A stretch of DNA of 11,067 nt from Anaerolineaceae bacterium (lineage in GTDB: Bacteria; Chloroflexota; Anaerolineae; Anaerolineales; Anaerolineaceae): NCBI GenBank assembly GCA_011620505.1, contig WOZA01000016.1, forward strand, positions 1-11,067, given 5' to 3'. Below the pieces are notes generated by a model, which did not search any database, was not told where the DNA came from, and saw only the letters and a list, made by a program, of their open reading frames with translations. Shown here in pieces: positions 1 through 6,600 of this stretch. The translations under genes and the position numbers were made by a program. The stretch's first letter is position 1. Each line of letters starts with the position of its first letter.

Positions 1-855
1 TGGCGCAGGCTGTGGCCCAATGCCACTTTCTTCCTTGGCATCGTGCCCGCGATCCTGCTGGTGATGCTGCCTGGAGCGGCATTGTTCTGGTTAAAATTCC
101 GTGATAAGAGCCTGCCAGCGTTTCACTGGCTGCAATGGCTGGGGTTGGCAGGCATTCTTGGAGTCTTTTTCGTTGGTGGGCTGGTGGTCAGCGTAAAAAT
201 TGGGGGTGGGGGTGACCTTCACAACCTGGACGGTTTCCTGGTGTTTTGGGCTCTGATCGTGGGCGGAATCCTGGCGATGAGTTCGCGCCACCCGGAGACT
301 GGTGATTCTGTTCCAGAAAAACAACCCTGGCGGTTCTGGCTGGCAGTGGCGGTAATTGTCCCGGTTTTCTTTGCCTTTATGCGCTCGGGATCCTGGTCTT
401 TTGGGGCTGCCCAGTCCCAGGGCACCGAGCTAAGTGACCTCAAACGCGCCGTTGCTGTGCTTCAAGAAAATGGCGGCGATGTGCTTTTCATCTCGGAACG
501 CCAATTACTCACTTTTGGTGAGCTTGATCTTCCAGTGGTACCTGAATATGAAAAAGTATTCCTGATGGAAATGGCAATGGCCAACAATCAGGATTATCTG
601 AGTGGCTTTCGCGAAAAGCTGGAGGACCATGCTTTCGTGGCAATCATCAGTGATCCACTTTCAACAAATATCCAGGGCAGCAATCGCGGTTTTGCTGATG
701 AGAATAACGCCTGGGTGGAGCAAGTGGTGTTGCCGATGTTGGCAGAGTATGAAGGCGTGCTCTCCTGGCGCAATGGAGAAATCAACCTGCTTGTGCCGCA
801 AGGTGAAGCAGAATTGATCCAGCAATTATTGGAATCTCAGCAACCCGGTAATTAA
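1..855 (+). CDS. Multi-pass membrane protein, C-terminal part; probable GT-C type glycosyltransferase
   Basis: The reading frame is open to the first base (first visible residues WRRLWPN), so the true start lies upstream. The GTG at 43 is only an internal codon. 284 residues are visible. Four hydrophobic segments lie at visible residues about 9-31, 43-65, 76-94 and 110-127, followed by a soluble tail of about 155 residues with no further membrane segment. The loop after the second segment carries KIGGGGDLHNLD, a style I associate with Chloroflexota polytopic glycosyltransferases of the GT39/ArnT type; this is recall, not a search. Enzymes of that kind move sugars from polyprenyl-phosphate donors to acceptors on the outer face of the membrane. 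The N-terminal catalytic loop that would prove this is outside the window. The neighbour is a convergent GT2 lipid-linked sugar synthase, which fits. Membrane location is sure; the enzyme class is an inference. Confidence 0.6.
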   Translation, partial: WRRLWPNATFFLGIVPAILLVMLPGAALFWLKFRDKSLPAFHWLQWLGLAGILGVFFVGGLVVSVKIGGGGDLHNLDGFLVFWALIVGGILAMSSRHPETGDSVPEKQPWRFWLAVAVIVPVFFAFMRSGSWSFGAAQSQGTELSDLKRAVAVLQENGGDVLFISERQLLTFGELDLPVVPEYEKVFLMEMAMANNQDYLSGFREKLEDHAFVAIISDPLSTNIQGSNRGFADENNAWVEQVVLPMLAEYEGVLSWRNGEINLLVPQGEAELIQQLLESQQPGN

Positions 856-1808
856 TCAGCCCTTTCCGGATTGATGACCTCGCGGATGGCGTAGGTCTTT
901 TTGTCCTGTGATTCATAATATGTGCGCATGACCAACTCTGCGATCAGTCCCAAAAGCAATGCCAGGAAGCCCAAAATGAACATCATCACGCTGATCTGGA
1001 ACCAGGGCGAACCCAGAACTGACACGGCAGACACAATCCGCCGGATTGCGAGCCAGAGGAAGAGCGCAAAACTGATTGCCATCAGACCCAGACCAACCCC
1101 GCCGAAGAGATAGATCGGTTTTTGCGAAAATTTCGTTAGGAATTGCACGGTGAAGAGGTCTAATATGACCTTGACAGTGCGTTCCAGTCCATAATTTGCC
1201 TTGCCATATTTCCTCGGATGGTGATGCACCACCACTTCACTGATCTTTCCACCAGCTTCTTTGGCGTAGACCGGGATGAAGCGGTGCATCTCGCCATAAA
1301 GGTTGATGGATTCCAATATTTCGCGGCGGTAAGCTTTGAGCGTGCAGCCGTAGTCGTGCAAATGGACGCCGGTGCTGGAGGAGATCAGTTTGTTTGCCAG
1401 GTGAGAAGGGAGGGTACGGGTCAGCCGGTTGTCCTGGCGATCTTTGCGCCAACCGCTGACCACGTCGAAGCCCTTGTCCAGCTCTTCGAGCAGCAACGGA
1501 ATGTCTGCCGGGTCATTTTGCAGGTCGGCATCCATCAGAATCACCACGTCTCCATCGGACTCGTTGATGCCGGCGCTGATGGCAGAAGTTTGACCGTAGT
1601 TGCGGCGGAAGGCCACCATCCTAACCCGGTCGGGTGCCTGTGCATGCAATTGGCGAATGACTTCAACGCTCGCGTCGTGGCTTCCGTCATCCACAAAAGT
1701 CACATCCCAGTCCATTTCCAATGGTTGCATGGCTGCCACGATCTGTTCAAAGAGCTCGGGCAGGTTTTTTTCTTCGTTATAGACAGGCACGACAATCGAG
1801 AGTTTCAT
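852..1808 (-). CDS. GT2 family glycosyltransferase, polyprenyl-phosphate sugar synthase type (DPM1/GtrB-like)
   Basis: This 318-residue protein should transfer a sugar from a nucleotide sugar to a polyprenyl phosphate at the inner face of the membrane. It begins MKLSIVVPVYNEEKNL, the classic GT2 start. VDDGS at 39-43 and DADLQNDP at 93-100 are the nucleotide- and metal-binding motifs. MHRF at 174-177 and the basic stretch HHPRKYGKANYG at 196-207 match the DPM/GtrB acceptor region. Two membrane helices follow at about 232-256 and 270-293. The start at 1808 is chosen because GGAGA sits 4 bases upstream and the family motif begins there. A longer in-frame extension to 2006 would run into ruvB and has no GT2 character. 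The sugar and lipid cannot be told from sequence. The stop overlaps that of the convergent gene. Confidence 0.9.
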   Translation of the reverse strand: MKLSIVVPVYNEEKNLPELFEQIVAAMQPLEMDWDVTFVDDGSHDASVEVIRQLHAQAPDRVRMVAFRRNYGQTSAISAGINESDGDVVILMDADLQNDPADIPLLLEELDKGFDVVSGWRKDRQDNRLTRTLPSHLANKLISSSTGVHLHDYGCTLKAYRREILESINLYGEMHRFIPVYAKEAGGKISEVVVHHHPRKYGKANYGLERTVKVILDLFTVQFLTKFSQKPIYLFGGVGLGLMAISFALFLWLAIRRIVSAVSVLGSPWFQISVMMFILGFLALLLGLIAELVMRTYYESQDKKTYAIREVINPERAD

Positions 1809-1839
1809 AGTTTCTCCAAACGTGATAATTACACGGCTG

Positions 1840-1845
1840 ATTATA
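1840..1845 (-). promoter_or_regulatory. -10 box for the GT2 gene
   Basis: On the minus strand this is a perfect TATAAT, 31 bases upstream of the GT2 start. It would give a leader of about 25 bases that includes the GGAGA ribosome site. No convincing -35 hexamer is visible 16-18 bases further upstream. The stretch 1821-1835 in the leader has a short gapped palindrome, CGTG-N7-CACG, too short to call an operator. Confidence 0.5.
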
Positions 1846-1877
1846 ACGCCTGGCAGGGGCTGCGAGAGAAAGTCGGG

Positions 1878-1883
1878 TATAAT
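1878..1883 (+). promoter_or_regulatory. -10 box for ruvB, giving a probably leaderless mRNA
   Basis: A perfect TATAAT ends 7 bases before the ruvB ATG at 1891, so the predicted transcription start falls at about 1890-1891, on the start codon itself. No Shine-Dalgarno sequence precedes the ATG. No good -35 is seen (aggggc at the 17-base spacing). No LexA-like box of the GAAC-N4-GTTC type is visible here. Confidence 0.5.
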
Positions 1884-1890
1884 TTTTGCG

Positions 1891-2934
1891 ATGAATACGA
1901 AGAGTGACGAAAGCGTTTTGGGAGGACACAAACAACCGGAAGACCCGGTTGATTTGGCTTTGCGGCCGTCTGCTCTGGATGAACTAATCGGGCAGGACCT
2001 GGTCAAGGAAAACCTGCGAATTCAGATCCAGGCAGCCAAACAGCGCGAAGAAGCCCTGGAACATGTGCTTTTCCACGGACCTCCCGGATTGGGCAAGACC
2101 ACCCTGGCGCACATCCTCGCGACTGAAATGGGAGTCAACATTAAGGTTACTTCCGGTCCTGCCATTGAACGGGCAGGCGACCTGGCAGCAATTTTGACCA
2201 ATCTGCGCGCGGGCGACATTCTGTTCATCGATGAAGTGCATCGTTTGGGGCGGATGGTGGAGGAGATCCTTTACCCCGCCATGGAAGATTATGCCCTGGA
2301 TATCATCATCGGCAAAGGACCCGCCGCTCGTTCGGTGAGGCTGAAGCTACCACGCTTCACGGTGGTCGGCGCAACCACCCGCCTGGCACTGCTTAGCGCG
2401 CCTCTCAGGGCGCGTTTTGGGGCAGTCTATCGCCTCGATTACTACGATTCCAAAGCCCTCGCAGACATCGTGCGGCGGGGAGCCCGCTTGTTGAACGTTC
2501 CCTGTGACGAGGACGGCATCCTCGAAATTGCCCAGCGGGCACGCGGCACACCCCGCATTGCTCTGCGCATGCTGCGCCGGGTACGCGACTACGCCGAGGT
2601 CAAAGCCGGTGGTCATATTACAGCGCAGGTCGCTAAAGCCGGCTTGAGCATGATGAACATTGACGGGATTGGCTTGGATGAAATGGACCGCCGAATACTT
2701 CTGACCATCATCGAAAAATACAATGGCGGACCGGTTGGTCTGAACACTATCTCCGCTTCTGTCAGCGAGGAACCCGACACCATCATGGATGTCGTTGAGC
2801 CCTATTTGCTACAACTCGGCTTTATCGACCGTACCGCCCAGGGGCGCGTGGCGACCAAAGCCGCGTATGACCACCTGGGGATAACTTATGTGCCCTCCGC
2901 TGCCCAGCCTGACCTTTTTAACGGTGCGTCCTGA
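1891..2934 (+). CDS. ruvB: Holliday junction branch migration helicase RuvB
   Basis: RuvB is the hexameric AAA+ motor that, with RuvA, drives branch migration of Holliday junctions in the cytoplasm. At 347 residues it has the usual length. GPPGLGKT (63-70) is Walker A, LFIDEVHRL (111-119) is Walker B and GATTR (160-164) is sensor 1. PLRARFG (171-177) carries the arginine finger at R175, and RGTPRIA (218-224) is sensor 2. The C-terminal winged helix covers about 262-332 with GLDEMDRRIL and the GPVGL turn. The ATG at 1891 is chosen because RuvB homology begins within about 20 residues of it. An upstream in-frame ATG at 1822 lies before the promoter and would add unrelated residues. The start has no ribosome site but a TATAAT 7 bases away. 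queA follows after 9 bases, a common pairing. ruvA and ruvC are not in this window. Confidence 0.97.
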   Translation: MNTKSDESVLGGHKQPEDPVDLALRPSALDELIGQDLVKENLRIQIQAAKQREEALEHVLFHGPPGLGKTTLAHILATEMGVNIKVTSGPAIERAGDLAAILTNLRAGDILFIDEVHRLGRMVEEILYPAMEDYALDIIIGKGPAARSVRLKLPRFTVVGATTRLALLSAPLRARFGAVYRLDYYDSKALADIVRRGARLLNVPCDEDGILEIAQRARGTPRIALRMLRRVRDYAEVKAGGHITAQVAKAGLSMMNIDGIGLDEMDRRILLTIIEKYNGGPVGLNTISASVSEEPDTIMDVVEPYLLQLGFIDRTAQGRVATKAAYDHLGITYVPSAAQPDLFNGAS

Positions 2935-2943
2935 AACTCTCCC

Positions 2944-3963
2944 ATGAAAACTGAAGATTTTGACTACGATCTGCCTGCAGAATTTATCGCCCAGACTCCC
3001 ACTGAGCCGCGCGATCACTCGCGCCTGATGGTGCTTGAGCGCGCAACTGGTCGGATCAGCCACCACCGCTTTTTTGAGATTGGTCAGTTCTTGCGTCAGG
3101 GCGACCTGTTGGTTGTCAACGAAACGCGCGTTTATCCCGCAAGATTTTATGGCTCCAAACTACCAGGGGGCGGCAAGGTGGAGCTTTTACTGCTTAAGAA
3201 GCTTGATGATCTCACCTGGGAGTGTCTGGTTGGGGGCAGCGGCATGAAACCCGGTCGGAAGATCGAGGTTACAAAGGGTCCAATCGCTGAGGTGGTCGAG
3301 GATCTCGGAGAGTCGCGGCGCCTGGTGCGCTTTGCGCAGCCGATCGAGAGCGCGTTTGAGAAAGCAGGCCATGTGCCATTGCCGCCGTATATCCATGCTT
3401 ACAAAGGCGACCCGGAACGCTACCAGACGGTGTTCAACAGGACGCTTGGCTCTGCTGCCGCGCCTACTGCCGGGCTGCACTTTACACCTGCCTTGCTCGA
3501 AAAACTGCAGCAGCAGGGTGTGGGGCTGGCGAAAATTGACCTGCATGTCGGGCTGGATACCTTCGCACCGGTGACCGAAGAGGATCCTGAAACGCATCAC
3601 ATCCACAAGGAATGGTGCGCGATCAGCATTGAGACTGCCCAAATGATCAACCAGACGAAGCAAAATGGGGGCAGAGTGGTCGCGGTTGGCACGACCACAG
3701 TGCGCACGCTTGAAAGTGCAGCGGCGCATAGCCAAAACGGGTCACTGCAGGCATGGCAAGGCGAAACTGACCTTTATATTCTTCCGGGTTATCGATTTGA
3801 GGTGGTGGATGCCATGATTACAAACTTCCACCTACCAAAATCCACATTGCTAATGTTGGTGAGCGCATTCGCCGGTAAAGAAACCATGCTCAATGCTTAT
3901 GAAGTCGCGAAGGAGGAAGGTTACCGCTTCTACTCCTTCGGCGACGCAATGCTGCTGATTTGA
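2944..3963 (+). CDS. queA: S-adenosylmethionine:tRNA ribosyltransferase-isomerase QueA
   Basis: QueA transfers and isomerises the ribosyl group of AdoMet onto 7-aminomethyl-7-deazaguanine at the tRNA wobble position, making epoxyqueuosine. The protein is 339 residues, the normal length, and complete. Family signatures are visible in order: the N-terminal FDYDLPAEFIAQTP (6-19), DLLVVNETRVYPAR (54-67), LPPYI (146-150), AAPTAGLHFTPALL (172-185), VGLDTFAPV (202-210), VGTTTVRTLES (248-258), NFHLPKSTLLMLVSAFAG (294-311) and YRFYSFGDAMLL (327-338). The start lies 9 bases after the ruvB stop with no clear ribosome site, so translation probably depends on coupling to ruvB. The two form a unit. tgt and the rest of the queuosine pathway are not in the window. 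Confidence 0.97.
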   Translation: MKTEDFDYDLPAEFIAQTPTEPRDHSRLMVLERATGRISHHRFFEIGQFLRQGDLLVVNETRVYPARFYGSKLPGGGKVELLLLKKLDDLTWECLVGGSGMKPGRKIEVTKGPIAEVVEDLGESRRLVRFAQPIESAFEKAGHVPLPPYIHAYKGDPERYQTVFNRTLGSAAAPTAGLHFTPALLEKLQQQGVGLAKIDLHVGLDTFAPVTEEDPETHHIHKEWCAISIETAQMINQTKQNGGRVVAVGTTTVRTLESAAAHSQNGSLQAWQGETDLYILPGYRFEVVDAMITNFHLPKSTLLMLVSAFAGKETMLNAYEVAKEEGYRFYSFGDAMLLI

Positions 3964-4022
3964 TGCAGGACTTTTACCTGATTCTTATATCTATCCGCTA
4001 AACTTATTTCTTGGAACATTAG

Positions 4023-4045
4023 TTGCAACGTGTTTTCCGTTGCAA
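4023..4045. repeat. Perfect inverted repeat upstream of clpC, possible operator
   Basis: TTGCAACG (4023-4030) and CGTTGCAA (4038-4045) are perfect reverse complements separated by 7 bases. The repeat ends 29 bases before the clpC start, in a 111-base intergenic stretch (3964-4074) that holds no gene. The layout (arm, 7-base spacer, arm) resembles the HspR HAIR element, but the arm sequence differs from CTTGAGT. It is also not a CIRCE element, whose spacer is 9, nor a CtsR heptamer repeat. No run of T follows, so it is not a terminator. It may be a repressor site or a leader hairpin. The rest of the gap shows no convincing promoter. Confidence 0.5.
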
Positions 4046-4074
4046 AGAAAACAAAATATGAGGAAAAGCACACT

Positions 4075-6540
4075 ATGATGCGATTTGATAAGTTTTCTGA
4101 GCGGGCGCAGGATGTGGCTGCCCGCGCCGCTGAGATCATTCAACGATATGGTCACAACCAGATTGATTCTGAGCATATCCTTCTTGCTCTCATTGAACAG
4201 CCAGAAGGAATTGTTTCCCAATTGATTGAGATGGCAAACGTGGACCCCGGCGTTATTGCGGATCGCCTGGATGTGATCCTGCGAACCACACCAAAAGCCA
4301 ATATTTTCGGCGGTCCATCCGGGCAAGTCTTTCTGACTCCGCGGGTGAAGATGATTGTTGATCTCGCCAAAACAGAAGCCAGCCGCCTGGGCGATGAATA
4401 CATTTCGACTGAGCACCTCTTCCTTGCCGTGCTTTCAGAAAAGAACACCCAACTGGCACGCTTGCTGGAGGAGTTTAATCTCACCCGCCAGGGTGTTTAT
4501 GAGAATGTGCTTGAGCTGCGTGGCACCAAGACAGCCACCGGACGCAAGTCCGATTCCCGTTATAAAACCCTCGAAAAATATTCGCGCAACCTCACTCAGG
4601 CTGCTAAAGAAGGCAAGCTCGATCCTGTTTATGGTCGCGAATCTGAGATCATGCGTGTTATTCAGGTTCTTTCCCGCCGTACCAAAAACAACCCGGTCTT
4701 GATTGGCGGAGCTGGCGTGGGAAAGACCGCCATCGTGGAAGGATTGGCGCAAAAAATTGCCAACGATGACGTACCTGAAATTTTATCGGATAAATTAGTC
4801 GTTTCACTCGATCTTGGCGCCATGGTTGCCGGCACGCGCTTCAGAGGAGAATTTGAGGAACGCCTTAAGAACACAATTGAAGAGATCCAGGAATCCAACG
4901 GTGAAGTCATCCTGTTTATCGATGAACTGCATACCGTTGTTGGGGCAGGAGCTGCGCAGGGCGCCATGGATGCCTCCAACATGCTAAAACCTGCATTGGC
5001 GCGCGGTGATCTGCAGTGTATTGGCGCGACGACCAGCGATGAATACCATAAATACATCGAGAAGGATGCCGCGCTTGAACGCCGCTTTGCTCCGATCTAC
5101 GTTGAAGAACCAAGCATCGAAGACACCGTCAAAATGCTGCGCAGCTTGCGAGACCGCTATGAAGCACATCACAACGTGGTGCTTTCAGATCAGGCGCTTG
5201 AAGCTGCTGCGAAACTTTCAGCGCGCTACATGACTGGCCGCCTGCTGCCTGATAAAGCAATCGACCTGATGGATGAGGCAGCAGCCAAACTGCGTGTAGC
5301 CTTATACTCGATGCCTGATGATCTTAAGCAGGAGAAAAAAGAAATTGACCGCCTTGCAGCTGAAGAAGAGCAGGCGGGCGTGGAGCGCGACTACGAACGC
5401 GCAGTCAAGTTAAAGGCTGAACGTTTGCGCCTCGAAGAAGAATTCAAAGAGAAACGCAGCATTTGGGAAACGGAGCATAAACTGGATGACATTGTTGACG
5501 CAGATGATATTGCCTCTGTCATTCATCAGTGGACTGGCATTCCTGTGAACCAGTTGCTCGAGTCGGAATCGCAAAAGCTACTCGAAATGGAAAGCCGCCT
5601 GCACGACCGGATTGTCGGTCAGGATAACGCTATCAAAGCAATTTCCGATGCCATCCGGCGTGGGCGCTCCGGGCTGAAAGACCCCAATCGTCCGATCGGT
5701 TCATTCATATTTATTGGTCCTTCCGGTGTTGGCAAGACAGAGCTGGCAAAAGCTCTGGCAGAATTCCTGTTTGATGACGAGGACGCCCTGGTTAGAGTGG
5801 ACATGAGTGAATATCGCGAGCAGCATACCGTTTCGCGCCTCTTTGGTGCGCCTCCTGGTTATGTTGGCTACGAAGAAGGTGGGCAGCTCACCGAAGCTGT
5901 GCGCCGCCGACCATATCGCGTTATACTTTTCGATGAAATCGAAAAAGCGCACCCTGAAGTCTGGAACTCACTTTTACAGATCCTTGATGATGGCCGCCTG
6001 ACCGACGGACAGGGTAGAGTTGTGGATTTCAAGAATACAGTGCTGATCATGACCAGCAACCTTGGCACTGAATTTGTCAAAAGCAGTGGCTCGCTGGGTT
6101 TCCTTGGTAAGGACGAAAGCGATGACGTCAAAGCCTCACACGAAAAGATCGAGAAAGCTCTCAAGGAAGCATTCCGACCTGAGTTCCTCAACCGGATTGA
6201 TGAAATCATCACATTCTCAGCATTGAGTAAGGAAGATGTACTGAAAATTGTCGATCTTCAGATCAAGGAAATCATCGAGCGAACCCAGGAATATGGTGTA
6301 AGTTTGGTAGTGGATTCGTCTGCCAGATCCTGGCTGGCGGATCAGGGATTTGACCCCTTGCTGGGTGCCAGACCACTCAAACGCGCTCTGCAGAAGTTTG
6401 TCGAAAGTCCCCTGGCGATTAAATTGCTGGAAGGCGGTCTGCGGCCTGGAGCCTCAGTCCATATTTTCAAGGAAGATGGTAAGGACGAACTGAGTTTTGA
6501 GCTGATGGCAGAGCAGCAATCTGAGTTGGTGAATGCATAG
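4075..6540 (+). CDS. clpC: ClpC-type AAA+ unfoldase, ATP-binding subunit of Clp protease
   Basis: This 821-residue class I Hsp100 protein should unfold substrates and feed them to ClpP. The N domain (about 1-150) has the two Clp repeats, starting RFDKFSERAQ. The first AAA+ module has GGAGVGKT (211-218) and ILFIDELH (279-286). A short middle domain with the UVR motif lies at about 437-463 (RDYERAVKLKAERL); this short form, not the long ClpB coiled coil, identifies ClpC. The second module has GPSGVGKT (548-555), VILFDEIEKAH (616-626) and arginines in NRIDE (706-710). LGF (674-676) is the ClpP-binding loop, so partnership with ClpP is expected. The ATG at 4075 (or the next codon, also ATG) is chosen because GAGG lies about 11 bases upstream and family homology begins at once. 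A GTG at 4030 would fall inside the upstream inverted repeat. No clpP, ctsR or mcsAB is nearby. A strong terminator follows. Confidence 0.95.
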   Translation: MMRFDKFSERAQDVAARAAEIIQRYGHNQIDSEHILLALIEQPEGIVSQLIEMANVDPGVIADRLDVILRTTPKANIFGGPSGQVFLTPRVKMIVDLAKTEASRLGDEYISTEHLFLAVLSEKNTQLARLLEEFNLTRQGVYENVLELRGTKTATGRKSDSRYKTLEKYSRNLTQAAKEGKLDPVYGRESEIMRVIQVLSRRTKNNPVLIGGAGVGKTAIVEGLAQKIANDDVPEILSDKLVVSLDLGAMVAGTRFRGEFEERLKNTIEEIQESNGEVILFIDELHTVVGAGAAQGAMDASNMLKPALARGDLQCIGATTSDEYHKYIEKDAALERRFAPIYVEEPSIEDTVKMLRSLRDRYEAHHNVVLSDQALEAAAKLSARYMTGRLLPDKAIDLMDEAAAKLRVALYSMPDDLKQEKKEIDRLAAEEEQAGVERDYERAVKLKAERLRLEEEFKEKRSIWETEHKLDDIVDADDIASVIHQWTGIPVNQLLESESQKLLEMESRLHDRIVGQDNAIKAISDAIRRGRSGLKDPNRPIGSFIFIGPSGVGKTELAKALAEFLFDDEDALVRVDMSEYREQHTVSRLFGAPPGYVGYEEGGQLTEAVRRRPYRVILFDEIEKAHPEVWNSLLQILDDGRLTDGQGRVVDFKNTVLIMTSNLGTEFVKSSGSLGFLGKDESDDVKASHEKIEKALKEAFRPEFLNRIDEIITFSALSKEDVLKIVDLQIKEIIERTQEYGVSLVVDSSARSWLADQGFDPLLGARPLKRALQKFVESPLAIKLLEGGLRPGASVHIFKEDGKDELSFELMAEQQSELVNA

Positions 6541-6549
6541 CATTACATT

Positions 6550-6586
6550 GAAGAGCGGTTTCGAGATGCAAACCGCTCTTCTTTTT
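6550..6586 (+). terminator. Intrinsic terminator after clpC
   Basis: A perfect 12-bp stem, GAAGAGCGGTTT (6550-6561) with AAACCGCTCTTC (6570-6581), closes an 8-base loop and is followed by TTTTT (6582-6586). It begins 9 bases after the clpC stop. The next start codon lies only 14 bases beyond the T tract. Confidence 0.92.
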
Positions 6587-6600
6587 GGACTAAATTGGCC

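Noticed and set aside
171..240. G-rich run around GGGGGTGGGGGTG as a possible G-quadruplex
   Set aside because: It encodes the KIGGGGD loop of a membrane protein and is explained by glycine codons.
1218..1907. A 229-codon open frame on the plus strand, antisense to the GT2 gene
   Set aside because: It lies opposite a clear GT2 gene, its translation looks like no family, and it overlaps the ruvB start. It is a shadow frame.
1809..2006. N-terminal extension of the GT2 frame up to 2006
   Set aside because: The extra residues show no GT2 similarity, would overlap ruvB and its promoter, and the start at 1808 has both a ribosome site and the family motif.
2401..2421. Ala instead of Asp next to the RuvB arginine finger (PLRARFG)
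   Set aside because: This position varies among RuvB proteins of different phyla; both flanking arginines are kept, so no loss of function is implied.
3187..3735. A 182-codon minus-strand frame inside queA
   Set aside because: It is antisense to conserved queA motifs and has no recognisable protein features.
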